This document shows positions 1 through 10,237 of a DNA stretch of 64,000 nucleotides, piece by piece. The position numbers and the translations under genes were made by a program. Source of the DNA: Cinnamomum chago (taxonomy: Eukaryota; Streptophyta; Magnoliopsida; Laurales; Lauraceae). Below the pieces are notes generated by a model. That model made no database searches, was not told the DNA's origin, and saw only the letters and a program-made list of their open reading frames with translations. Each line of letters opens with the position of its first letter. Within the stretch, counting starts at the first letter, position 1. The DNA is taken from the NCBI GenBank assembly GCA_038049695.1, contig CP142452.1, positions 37,374,501 through 37,438,500 on the forward strand, given 5' to 3'.

Positions 1-235
1 GTAAACATATTTAAAAGCATGGATATTTAACAAATCGGGTATTCATTTAAAACATGTGTAAACGTAGGGATCTGGCAAAACAAATGTCATTTGAAACATA
101 TTTAAAAGCATGGATATTTAACAAATCGGGTATTCATTTAAAACATGTGTAAACATAGAGATCTGGCAAAACAAATGTCATTTGAAACATATTTAAAAGC
201 ATGGATATTTAACAAATCGGGTATTCATTTAAAAC
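1..235. repeat. 91-bp tandem repeat inside LTR A
   Basis: Units recur with exact 91-bp spacing: the word GCATGGATATTTAAC starts near 17, 108 and 199. The same array is at 18970, 19061 and 19152 in the other LTR, where degenerate earlier units extend back to about 18780. It lies toward the 3' end of the LTR in element orientation. Confidence 0.9.
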
Positions 236-1288
236 ATGAGCGTGTACGAGGAACGGAAAACAATATAACAATAATTGAATTTACCGTGGAAAATATTAAC
301 ACCTGTTTAAATAATAACTTTCATAAAAGAAATGGATCATTTACCGAAAAACAACTAAGCAATATAAAACATGTAGGGTATCTAAGGAATCGGGAACTAG
401 CAAGATGACAACCACACGAAACTAAGTCCTCTATCACTAAAGTGATAGAGCAATAACTAGGCATTGATCTCAGTCACTCAAGGTGAGGAGAAATAATGGA
501 TCTCATACATACAATAACTAGGCACTGATCTCAGTCACTCGAGGTGAGGAGAAACAGTGGATCTCATAAATAGATATACATATACTATACATGACCACGG
601 TAGCGAGCCGGGCATCGGGAACCACAGTAGCAATCTGCGGTATCGGGACAAGACCACGGTAATAACCGGGTAGCGGGATCCAAACTGAGCTGGTGGGACA
701 AGAGGGGGATCTCCAAGTCGGTGGATCAGACCAACAGGGTTATCCAAGCTTAGTGGTGCCAACTAATAGGTCAAATAACAAATTGAGACATGTGCAAGTA
801 AATCAAGTACAAATAAACAAACGGGCAGGATGGGGGTGCTGAAGGGCACACTGTTATTTCATGTCGAGCAATACGTTTCGGGGCTAGCAATTATTACAAG
901 TACACTTTCAATACTTTCGGGAATAACAAGTCAAAGTAGTGTAAATTCGGGAACAATGAAATACCATAGAACTTTTGAAATCTCAGGACAAGTATCGAGG
1001 TTCAAAACTAGTTCAAGGTGGATAGGGATCCCGTATGTCAATATATTTATAAAACTTGGTACTCCTTGAGGTTGGCGACATTTCGGGGTCCTTATACACT
1101 TTGGGGTTTTCGAGACTTCAAATGAATCTTAGTAATATGGTTTCTTTCTCAAACGGACTCCATGCGCATCTCCAGGTGAACGGTCCCCATCATTCTCTAA
1201 AAGGGTTCACAAATGATTGGGACGGAAATCCTATCCATTTCTCTCCATTTCCCTCCATTTCCATGTTTCTGGTTAATTTCGGTCACTT

Positions 1289-1525
1289 GGCGGTTAGCCG
1301 CCGCTGGGTTCGGCGGCTAGCCGCGGCTGGGTTGGAAAATTGCAGCTTACTGGAAAGCTAACCGCCTAGGGTGCGGTTAGCCGCTGCTGTGTTCGGCGGT
1401 TAGCCGCAGGGTAACCGCGGGGGAGACCGCTGGGTTCAGGGGAAGGAAGTGCTCTCTGGAAAAGTGACCGCGATGGTTCGGTCAGCTGGTGGTTAGCCGC
1501 CAGTCACTAGGCGGCTAGCCGCCAG
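1289..1525. repeat. Palindrome cassette in LTR A (GGCTAGCC type)
   Basis: About ten short GC-rich motifs built on GGCTAGCC/GGTTAGCC cluster here. They include perfect palindromes at 1313-1324 (GCGGCTAGCCGC) and 1510-1523 (GGCGGCTAGCCGCC). The segment is far more GC-rich than its flanks. The same cassette is at 20242-20478. It sits roughly 900 bp downstream of the LTR TATA-like box, so it would be transcribed. Function unknown. Confidence 0.85.
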
Positions 1526-2951
1526 GTGACCGCTGGCTGACCGCCAGGTGCGGGAAAAACCCCCACTGTGTTCAGATTGAGCCCTTTCTCCCTTAAACCA
1601 TTCCTCACATAACTCCCCCTACATTCCTGCAATAAAATGAGTCCAAGACTCCTCCAATTCATCATTAAAATTTCCACAAACTTCCACCACAAACACCTCC
1701 ATTCTCTTCACATTCAATCACCAAAGAGAGAGAGAGAGAAACCACAGTTCATAAGATTCATCCACACTTAGTAACGTAATAGATGCATTCATCAAGATGT
1801 TTAACAGAGAAATCAACTCATAAATATGTATTTCAAAAGTGCTGAAATCAAGACAAGAAGACTATGAAAACATATGTAAAGTCAATAAGAACCATTAATG
1901 CCAAAAACAAGGAATTTCCATGAAACATGTAAGTGTTCAAAACTTATCCATTCATCAACTTGCCTTGGGTCCAAGCTAGCAAACCAAGCTTCTAATCACA
2001 CTCTCAAGCTCAAGATCAACAATCTCTACAAAACCCCCAAAATGAACCATCACAAACCCTAAAATGGGTCAAACAATGAAAGACAAGGAATGAGCTCAAA
2101 GCAAGCTAGGAAATAGAACCTAAGGGAAACCCATAGCTCAACAATAGAAAATGGAAAGAAGTCCTTACCTCTAGGGCCATCAATCAACAAGAAGAAGCTT
2201 GAAATAGGTGCTGCCCACCTTGGTTTTGCACAATAATGGTGTCCATGGGAAGCTAGAAGGATGGAGAAGAAGAAGTTGAGCTCCAAACTCCATTTTGCAA
2301 GGTTTGGAGGTGGGTTTTGTGAAAGGAAGCAAGAAGGAGAAGAAGAAAAGGGCAAAAACCCTATGGAGCTGAAGTTCTCCCCCCTTCAAGTGCTGGAAAG
2401 AATGGGAGAGGAAGAGAGGGGCTGATCCCTTTTATAAAAGGGTGGGTTTGGGCCCCACCATCACTTAAGCTTGTCGGGATTAAAACATCAATTTCTGGGC
2501 CTCGGATGCCATCGACGAAGAAGAGGAAAATGTTTCTCATAAAATCTAGTTTTCAGAAAGTATATATTTGGCATGGTTCTGAAATCTCAAAATTTGGGTC
2601 CAGATTTGGTGTGAAAAGACTGTTTTGCCCCTAACATTAAGAAAGTAGGGTTTCGGGGTTTCGAACGGGGACGAAGTCAACATGAAAGTTGTAGAGATTA
2701 ACAAAATATGTCAAACGAGACTAAAACAAGAATTATCAGAAATTTTGAATAATCTCCCAATCACGCGCAAGGTCACTAAAAGAACTCCCCAAAGGGTCCC
2801 ACTAATCACAAAGCCACTCAAAACTCTCCAAAACTAGTTAAAAACCATTCTAGCTCACAAACTCAACCCAACAAACACTAATCGAACTAAAAGAAACTAA
2901 TCTATAAATAAAACAACACTAATCCAGGAAATTAGGGGTCGGGTTCTCACA

Positions 2952-2972
2952 TCCTCCCCCCCTTAGAACATT
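2952..2972 (-). promoter_or_regulatory. Polypurine tract of element A
   Basis: Read on the minus strand, a G-rich purine run directly precedes the 3' LTR. This is the usual plus-strand primer of LTR retrotransposons. The same arrangement, with the neighbouring words for ATTTGGTCC, is found at 46182-46215 in the related element E. Confidence 0.75.
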
Positions 2973-4841
2973 TGGTCCTCCAAATGAACTAAACAAACCT
3001 AAAAACAAGTGGGGACATTAATCCCACACTTCGAAAACAAAACCTCAAACGACTGATCCAAATTAGTCCTCTCGGAAGCACTTGAACTCACTGGGTCATC
3101 CTCGTTGTAGAACTCTTCGGTCAACTATCAACTATTGTCAGACATTCCACCACTGGCTCGAATCTGTTACTGCTCTACCAATCTGACTACTCAAGGAATT
3201 TGCTATCTCTGACTCCTTCTAAGTTTCCACCAAGTCTCTCGCTTAAAGCCACAATGATACAAATTTTTTTTGGAACAATTCTGTCAACTTCATCACAACT
3301 GTCGAAGCTAGGGTCTCATATCAAACGCACAACCTTCAATGTGAACTCTTTCTGTCCGTTGCTCTTGATCCACTGCACAACAGTCGGTCTCTGACATTAT
3401 CAATATTTGAAGAATCCTTCCGTCAAACCCCTGTCATCCAGCAGATGTTCTTACATAACCTCGAATCTGCTACTCGTCTTTTCCACCAATGTCAGTCCGA
3501 GAAAATGAGGGTTCTGACTCATTCCGATGTACTGTCACTCAGTCTCTGTCGGTCTTGGAATTCCACCACATGCTTTTGAAATATTGCCTTATCCTTCTAT
3601 CTGCCCTTGGCTTTGGAAAAATTGGTGACGCTGAATACTACTGAATATCTCTTTCCTTAGGCAATGTCGTCCAGTCCTCGGTACACTTCTGTCATCTCTG
3701 TCAAAGTTGTTGAAATTAAGTCTCCTGCTAATGCACGATCTTCGAGGTGAATGACTTGGTAATCTGTTACTCCTTCATATGCTAAGCTGATTCAATTAAA
3801 TGTTTGGACGGTCTTCTGAACGCTTCACTCATCTCTATCTGCTCATTGAAAACACACGGTTCACAACTCTGTAGGTTTCCGGCTCTCACTAGACCTGCTA
3901 ACACTTTAACTGTCATGCTACTCCACATGTCCAAACTTCGTGAGGTGTACTTCTATCAAATTCATTCTTCTCTGAGTTTTTCAACTGTCATTGTCCATAA
4001 GTGATGATTCTTCTGCTCGTATCTGTACTCTGCCCAAACTAATGTTCTACAAGTCGGTAAAATCCACAAAATCTTCTCTATCATGTGATCAGGTAACAAT
4101 CAATTCCACATATAACTCTCTACACTGCTGTTGGAAACTAATTTCCTATGCTTTTAACCATCCACTGACACATCCTGCTGAGTCGACTCACTATCATAAC
4201 TGCAATTGTTAAACCTCCTCCAACGATTCTCCGTCACAAGCTCATCAATGCTCGAGAAATTTTTTTAACTTTTCACATCTTCTTGGAGCTGCACCACTGA
4301 AATCACTTCAAACCTCATAAAGTCCACCACTTATTCGGCTTATGGAGTCTTCTGACTTAGGAAAATAATCCAAGTTTATCCAAAAATCCACACTTACTTG
4401 CCTGACGAATCCTCTGACGGTACACGATCAACTGTAATTGGGTCTCGATATGCTGCTCACATTCCTAGTTGACGAACAATTGGTCACAAATTCCTTCTCT
4501 CGCTCCATTTGTGACATCGAAAGCTGAAAATTTTGCCAATGTCCTTCGAGAAACACGTGCGAAGTCCACAAAACTCCGACTCTCTGGCACGAAAATAAGG
4601 AAAATGTACTAAATGTGGGTGCGGAGACATTAAATTCTCCCCCACTAGAAAAGAATTTGGTCCCCCAAATTCTTTAACAACAAGGACAAGAAAATGAGAC
4701 AAAGATAGTCTCCCCCACTAGAAGAAAAACAGACACGAACTCACAGAAACAATGGCTAGCCAAAAGAAAAACTGACACAACTAAACGAGTCCTCACCACA
4801 CGGCTTAAGGTTCCTAGAGTGTTTTATTTCCTAGAAACCTG

Positions 4842-4857
4842 CCCGCTCTGATACCAG
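4842..4857 (-). promoter_or_regulatory. Primer binding site of element A (tRNA-iMet type)
   Basis: On the minus strand the LTR end TGACA is followed by two bases and then CTGGTATCAGAGCGGG, the usual plant initiator-tRNA-Met primer site. It fixes the strand of the element and the inner edge of its 5' LTR at 4860. Confidence 0.9.
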
Positions 4858-4859
4858 TT

Positions 4860-5215
4860 TGTCACGCCCCCAAACCAGAACTTTCGGGCGCGAATGGGAT
4901 TGAGGATAATTATATTTTCTCTCTCCCAAGATCCGCGTGTGTGAAGACAACACATTTCAAAACACTTTGAATATTTTGCGGAAGCTTTCGTGGTGTTACA
5001 ACCCGGAGTCCGTGGCCATCGGATTCCACATCGCACTCAACCTCTAGCATATAGCTATTTTATCAAGAACCATATTAGACTGGAGTAAACCATCACAACA
5101 AACTACAGAGCTGACAGTAACAGGATATTACTTTCCCATACATGTTCAAGTTACAATTATCAATGTACATTAAATAAGAATCCCAAGAAAAGGCTAATAA
5201 AAGCCATACAATAAC
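4860..5215 (-). mobile_element. 5' LTR of element A, 3'-terminal piece
   Basis: This piece begins on the plus strand with TGTCACGCCCCC, the complement of the LTR 3' end, and stops at 5215 where a plus-strand LTR starts. The rest of this LTR resumes at 18454. The last five bases ATAAC (5211-5215) recur at 18449-18453 as the target duplication of the inserted LTR. Without insertions this LTR would be about 3.8 kb. Confidence 0.9.
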
Positions 5216-6837
5216 TGTAAGACCCCGACCCGAGTGAACTCGATTAGTGTTAATTAAGCAGTGTGTTAGTTCTAAGCTTGATTAGTGATTTTGGCTAAGT
5301 TGGGTTTGGAATAGCTTTTGATATAGTTTTGGGGAATTTTGATTGCTTTGTGTTAGTAGGGCCCTTTGGGGGTTCCTTTTTATGTTATTACATGTGTTTG
5401 GGGATTTATCGGAGGTTTTGCATTCATTGTTTTAATCCTGTTTTATTTGCATTGATAATCCCTTCAACTTTCATGTTGATCCCGTCTCCGTTCGAGATCC
5501 CGAAACCCGATTTCATAGCCTTGAGGGCAAAACAGTCATTGCATACAAAATCTGTACCCAAAACTTGATATTCTCGAAACCTGCGAAACATATACTTTTT
5601 GGAAACTAGATATTTCGACGATCATTTCTTCATTCTTCGTCGAATTCATCTGAGGTCCCGAAAGAGATGATTTCAGCCCAATTAGATTTGTTGGTGGTGG
5701 AGCCCACTCCCCACTTGTTTATAAGGGAACCTTTCCCTTCCATTGCCTTTTTCCAGCACAAGAGCGTGAGAACCTAGGGTTTCATTGCCTTCTTCTTCTT
5801 GCTCTTGTTTGCAATCACCAAACTCACCACCAATCTTGCACAACTTGAGTAGTGGAGATCATCACCTCCTTCCTCATCACCCTAGCTCCCTATTGACACC
5901 ATTGCTAGAGAAAACCATTCATCACAAGACTTTCTTTGAGCTCACCATTGCCATTAGAGGACCTTGCAAGTAAGTAATTTTTCCTTCCTTCTAGATTTGT
6001 GTTCCTCTAGCCCTAGAGAAGCTTCACCTTCATTATTGAAAGGTTTCCTTGCCATTTCATTATTTTGACTCTTTTAGGGTTTGTTTGTTTTGAGGGTTTT
6101 TGGTCATAGCTTGGATTCCTTGCTTGGAGGAGTATTAGAGCTTGATTGCATTGTTAGAAGATCTAAGGCAAGTGGAATATATGATCTTTTAAGAGTTTTC
6201 AATGTCCTATGAGAAATGTGGTTGGTTTCATAAATTTTTACTCATGCCTATTTATTGTTGTCTTGCTTTGAAATAAATGCTCATGAAGAGCCTTATTAGT
6301 GCATTTATGGTCATAGAGGAGTGTTGGTTTATAGTAATTAATGTCTTCTTGTTTTGTCTCAAATATGTATATTGTGTGAAATGGTTTCCTTCTCCTTTTC
6401 CCTTGTATTGAATGTGTTGTTGATGGAGGAGAATGGGATGGATGTTGTTGGAGATTGAGGTTGTTGGAATGGAGATTTATACTCCTCAATTGATGTATAA
6501 AAGTGACTAAAAAGGGGTTGTAAAAAGGAAGAGTTATTGTTGTTGACACCAAAAATGTCACTTTGCCTCTTCACACCAAAAGCTACACGGAGCTGCATCC
6601 TACCAAAATAGGCAGGCGCCACTTCAAGCATCAGATCTTGTCAGAATCAAACAAAAACTGCAAAGTCACTCAAAAGAACCAAAAGAGAGGTACACATGAA
6701 GTTTCGGGTCATTTCGATATCATTTGGCCTAGCTTCACTTCTCCAACAGCTAAGCAGCAGCTCCCGGCAGCTGAGCACCCCGGGACCATGGCACCCAATT
6801 CGGAGCTTGTGGATCATCTCAAAATAACTCCAATAGG

Positions 6838-7200
6838 CTCCCCATCAAATTTCAGGTCAATCGGACATCGTTTGACCGAAAGTCAAAGCTCGGCATTTCC
6901 CTCACGGTGAAATAAAGGCGAGCATTTGCATGACCCCAAACGGCTTCAAAACTCAAACGAAAGCTTATGGTTGGTCTTATCTACTGATGAGGAAGCTACC
7001 CATCAAATTTCAGGTCAATCGGACATCGTTTGACCAAAAGTCAAAGCTCGACATTTCCCTCGCAGTGAAATCAAAGGCAAGCATTTGCATGACCCCAAAC
7101 GGCTTCAAAACTCAAAAGAAAGCCCATGGTTGGTCTTATTTAATGCTCAAGAAGCTTCACCTCAAATTTCAGGTCATTCCGACATCGTTTGACCCTGTTT
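6838..7200. repeat. About 160-bp tandem repeat in LTR H
   Basis: The phrase ATCAAATTTCAGGTCAATCG followed by GACATCGTTTGACC occurs near 6843 and 7002, and a diverged third start (CTCAAATTTCAGGTCATTCC) occurs near 7161. The intervening text (GCATGACCCCAAACGGCTTC) is also repeated. There are two full units and one partial unit. The 252-codon open frame across it (6930-7688) reflects the repeat and GC-rich sequence, not a recognisable protein. Confidence 0.85.
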
Positions 7201-7411
7201 CAGCTTCTGGCGGAAAATCAGCAGTTCTGCGCTCGGCTTTTCCCGGAAAATCGGAAACTTTGCAAACCAATTTGCAAGGATTCTCATCATGTTTTTCAGA
7301 GGGAAATCAAGCCAAAAATGTGGAGAAATGTCATAGAAAACAAACAAAAAAAACGGAAGCGAAAAACGACGAAAAACGGCCAGAAACGGGCCCCGGGAAG
7401 CAATTTTCCCC

Positions 7412-7530
7412 CCAGGGTCGCAGAGCCCCGCGACCCTGGGCCAGGCCTGCGACCCTGGGCCATGGTCGCCGGCGACCATGGCCCATGGTCGCCGGAGACC
7501 ATGGGGCCGGCGACCCTGGGAGGTCCGGGG
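7412..7530. repeat. Palindrome cassette in LTR H (CCATGG/GCCGGC type)
   Basis: This very GC-rich block repeats GCGACCCTGGG and CCATGGTCGCCGG. It contains a perfect 28-bp palindrome at 7457-7484 centred on GCCGGC, flanked by partial copies (7481-7505). It is the equivalent, in this LTR family, of the differently worded cassettes in the other LTRs of the window. It lies about 700 bp upstream of the TATA box in LTR coordinates. Confidence 0.85.
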
Positions 7531-7875
7531 CGCCGATTTCGCCCCGGGACCCCCCGTTTCGTCCGTTTTCGCGAGACGAGTTGTTCTGTCCCTGTGATTT
7601 TTCCAGATTCAGACTTTTGAGGCTCCAAATTCGCCGATATTCGCCAAGATCACAGGAATCCTTCCAAGAACTTCAAAAACTTCGTTGATCGCCAGCTGAA
7701 CAACCAAAAAGTGCACTTTCTGCCCGCCCGATCGCGAAATCGACTGGACAGATGCTGCCGGCCCGCTGGTATCAACCAATGTCTGAAACTACATGATCAT
7801 CTGATGTTGATTTACATAAGGATCCATCGATGATCATCGCAAAGGGAATTCCAAGAGACGCAACATGGCCCGCGA

Positions 7876-10090
7876 TGTTAGGAATTTTGTAGATTGCAAT
7901 TTGATGGATGCATTATCATTCTAGCATCATTTGATTCACACACACTTGCATTGTGTTAATTAAACTTGAAATCTTATTTTATTCATGCATTGCTTTTAAG
8001 ATTTGTAAAAGTTTTGTTTTATGCATGATTTGTTTTTTCATCTTGGATGCATTTGTTTTAGAAAAGAGTTTTCAAGAAATCAAGCAAGCCTTTGTTTTAA
8101 AAGTTTTGAAACTTTTTAGGCTTTTTATGTCATGTTTTAAAAACCATTAGAATCTTTAAAACATGTTTTTATAGCTTGATTTAGTAGGCAAAAAGGTCCC
8201 CCAAGCAAAACCTTCATATATGCAAAAGTTGCATTTTTTGCAAGAAGGGGGGAGTCCCGGCAGTGTCGCCGGTCGACCGAGACACAGGTCTCGGTCGACC
8301 GAGACAACTGGAGGTAAAATCTGCAGTTTCTGAACTGAACCTCCAACGGTCAGAAATATGACCGTTATGCCTTCCCGGTCGACCGAGACCTCTTTACCGG
8401 TCGACCGAGGACTAGCCGTTGGACACTTTTTGGCTATAAAATGAGTTCTTTCCCTTACCAAAAGTTGGGAATTTTTAACCCCTCCTTGAGAGGATTTGAG
8501 GCATATCAAAAGGGAAAAGAACCAAGGGATGAAGGGGATGATTAGGAAAGCTAAAGCTTGGATTAATGAAGTTAAACTACCAAGTAGGCTCTTCCTTTCT
8601 TAATCATATGTTTGCATGCTCTTGTTTTATTTTTGGTAAATCATTTCTAGCATGTTAAACTATGTTTGTGTTGTGTCCTTAACATATTTTATGTTTTGAG
8701 TTGATTTATTGTTTTGGATATAACATCACATGATTCAATCCAAGTAGTACTTGAATTGGTAAATCAAAGTAGATCATGTTAATGAAAGAACTTTGGTAAA
8801 TCATATGTAACATGATCCATATACTTGGTTGAATCTTTGGTTGTTGTTTTCCATCATAAGAACATCTCTCTCAAAACTAACTTATGTTTTGGATTCAACT
8901 TCTTTACAAATCATATGTTTTCATGTTTTGTTTTATCATTGGTAAATCTTTGTAACATGTTAATATATGATATGTTGTATCCTTAGCATATTCTATATTT
9001 TGAATAGATCTATTGTTTTGGATACATCACCATTGATTCATCAAAGTAGTACTTTATTGGTAAATCTAAGTAGATCATGTTAATGAAAGATGTAACATGA
9101 TTCATATACTTTGTTGAATCTTTGGGTGTTGTTTTTCCATCATAAGAAAATCTCTCTCAAATGTATCTTATGTTTTGGATTCAACATCATTACAAATCAT
9201 ATGTGTATTATTGTTTTAAAGTTTCACAACTTGCATCACTTTGATAGGTAAATCATTTTCAAGTTGTATTTATAATTACATATGATTTGTCCCCTCTTTT
9301 CAATCAAATCTATTTTTATGTTTTGAGCATCATTGATGATTTGATTGACATCCCTATGCATCACATGTTTAGAGCTAATCCATTTCATACAACTTGTGTA
9401 ACTTTGATATCATTAACAAGTTGTTACTTTTAACATGTGATTGCATTACTTCCTCAATCATAAATGTTTTTGAGCTAAAACTTTCAAAAGCCTTAGGCTT
9501 ACATTTATGAGCTTTCATTTTCTAAATGATTGAGGATCACACACACACACTTCATTTGTTTTCATCTTTGCATCCATAGTGTGAGTGTGTAGTTGTTATT
9601 CACTTCCATATCCGCCTATTTTAGAGGCAAATGTAATGAGCTAAAATGAATCTCCATCTAGTGTATTAAAGACACAACTTAGTGAGATAACCAACCATGT
9701 GGTTGAAGAGGTTATTGCTTAGCCTATAAAAGCATAATGGATAGGTTGATGTTAAGCCTTGAAAAACATCATTGTAAGGTTATTGCTTAGCCTTGGAAAG
9801 CATATTGTAAAGGTTATTGCTTAGCCTATTGAAAAGCATAAATAGTGGAAATCCGGTGGGGTGTTGGTTCACAAGCCGGTAGTGGATGTAGGCATTGAGG
9901 CCGAACCACTATAAATCCTTGTGTGATGGTGCTTGCTTTGTGGTGATTATTTTGTTAGCTTCCGCATCTTGTATGTTTAATCATCACATGTGACTAGTTT
10001 GTTTTAAAGAAGTTAAAATTGTTAAAATTGGTCATAAAAGAAGCTCACCCTATTCACCCCCCCTCTAGGGTTCGGATCCATGGACTTACA
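7876..10090 (+). mobile_element. 5' LTR of element F
   Basis: TG...CA-bounded (TGTTAGG ... GACTTACA). A TATA box (TATAAAA) is at 8435-8441. Immediately upstream, 8270-8411 holds a cassette of GGTCGACC palindromes. Downstream, about 8600-9540 carries several hairpins, some with a GGTAAATC-containing loop, and 9690-9850 holds repeats of GGTTATTGCTTAGCC. Diverged relatives are the minus-strand solo LTR at 53909-56043 and the truncated copy at 26541-27047. The 65-, 69- and 117-codon frames inside it are repeated in the other LTR and are not genes. Confidence 0.93.
8270..8411. repeat. Palindrome cassette upstream of the TATA box, LTR F
   Basis: Arms CGGTCGACCGAGAC (8270-8283) and GTCTCGGTCGACCG (8288-8301) pair perfectly across the 4-base loop ACAG. 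8288-8305 is itself a perfect 18-bp palindrome. AACGGTC/GACCGTT form a further 7-bp hairpin near 8345-8367, and two more GGTCGACC copies lie at about 8378 and 8399. The TATA box follows about 25 bp later. The position suggests a promoter element or a structured region; neither is shown. Confidence 0.88.
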
Positions 10091-10092
10091 AG

Positions 10093-10107
10093 TGGTATCA
10101 GAGCGGG
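10093..10107 (+). promoter_or_regulatory. Primer binding site of element F
   Basis: TGGTATCAGAGCGGG follows the LTR end by two bases. This is the standard tRNA-iMet primer site of plant LTR retrotransposons. Confidence 0.92.
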
Positions 10108-10237
10108 TTACTCCATTTTAGGGCTTAACAACCCGGAGTTGATCCTTGCTAGATTTGAACCCTAGTGTTGTGATTTATTGCATATCTTTTTAAAGATTTC
10201 CACTATGATTGAAATTGAAATTTCCCTAGCCTCATTG

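Larger units (their letters stand above)
1..2951 (-). mobile_element. 3' LTR (partial) of outermost gypsy-like element A
   Basis: This block is a direct repeat of about 18954-21906, read on the minus strand. It begins (minus) with TGTAAG-like bases (mutated to TGTGAG) at 2951 and runs off the left edge, so about 860 bp of the LTR are missing. The strand is set by the purine-rich tract just outside 2951 and by the primer binding site at 4842-4857. A TATA-like box lies at about 2430-2440 (minus). The LTR contains 91-bp tandem repeats (1-230) and a palindrome cassette (1289-1525). No protein is encoded; the small ORFs inside it are fortuitous. It and the interrupted LTR at 4860-21906 are the two ends of one element. 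Related LTRs with shared blocks lie at 5216-18448, 36449-39562, 43300-46181 and 61580-63886. Confidence 0.9.
2952..4859 (-). mobile_element. Non-coding internal region of element A
   Basis: Only 1.9 kb separate the primer binding site from the polypurine tract, and no gag, protease, reverse transcriptase or integrase reading frame is visible on either strand. The element is therefore non-autonomous, with two LTRs of about 3.8 kb around a short non-coding core. A second polypurine-like block (about 4636-4665, with CTCCCCCACTAG and AATTTGGTCC) and a third CTCCCCCACTAG at about 4710 resemble the true tract at 2952. This suggests that the core was pieced together from rearranged copies. A related coding element is seen at 46182-47540. 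Confidence 0.75.

Noticed and set aside
6238..6631. Minus-strand frames of 90 and 107 codons in LTR B
   Set aside because: They lie inside a solo LTR, are absent as frames in the sister LTR C and show no domain.
6930..7688. 252-codon open frame in LTR H
   Set aside because: It spans tandem repeats and a GC-rich palindrome block, overlaps equally long frames on both strands and resembles no protein.
8156..8509. 117-codon frame (also at 13487-13840)
   Set aside because: It lies across the LTR palindrome cassette and TATA box in both LTRs of element F; it is a fortuitous frame in non-coding sequence.
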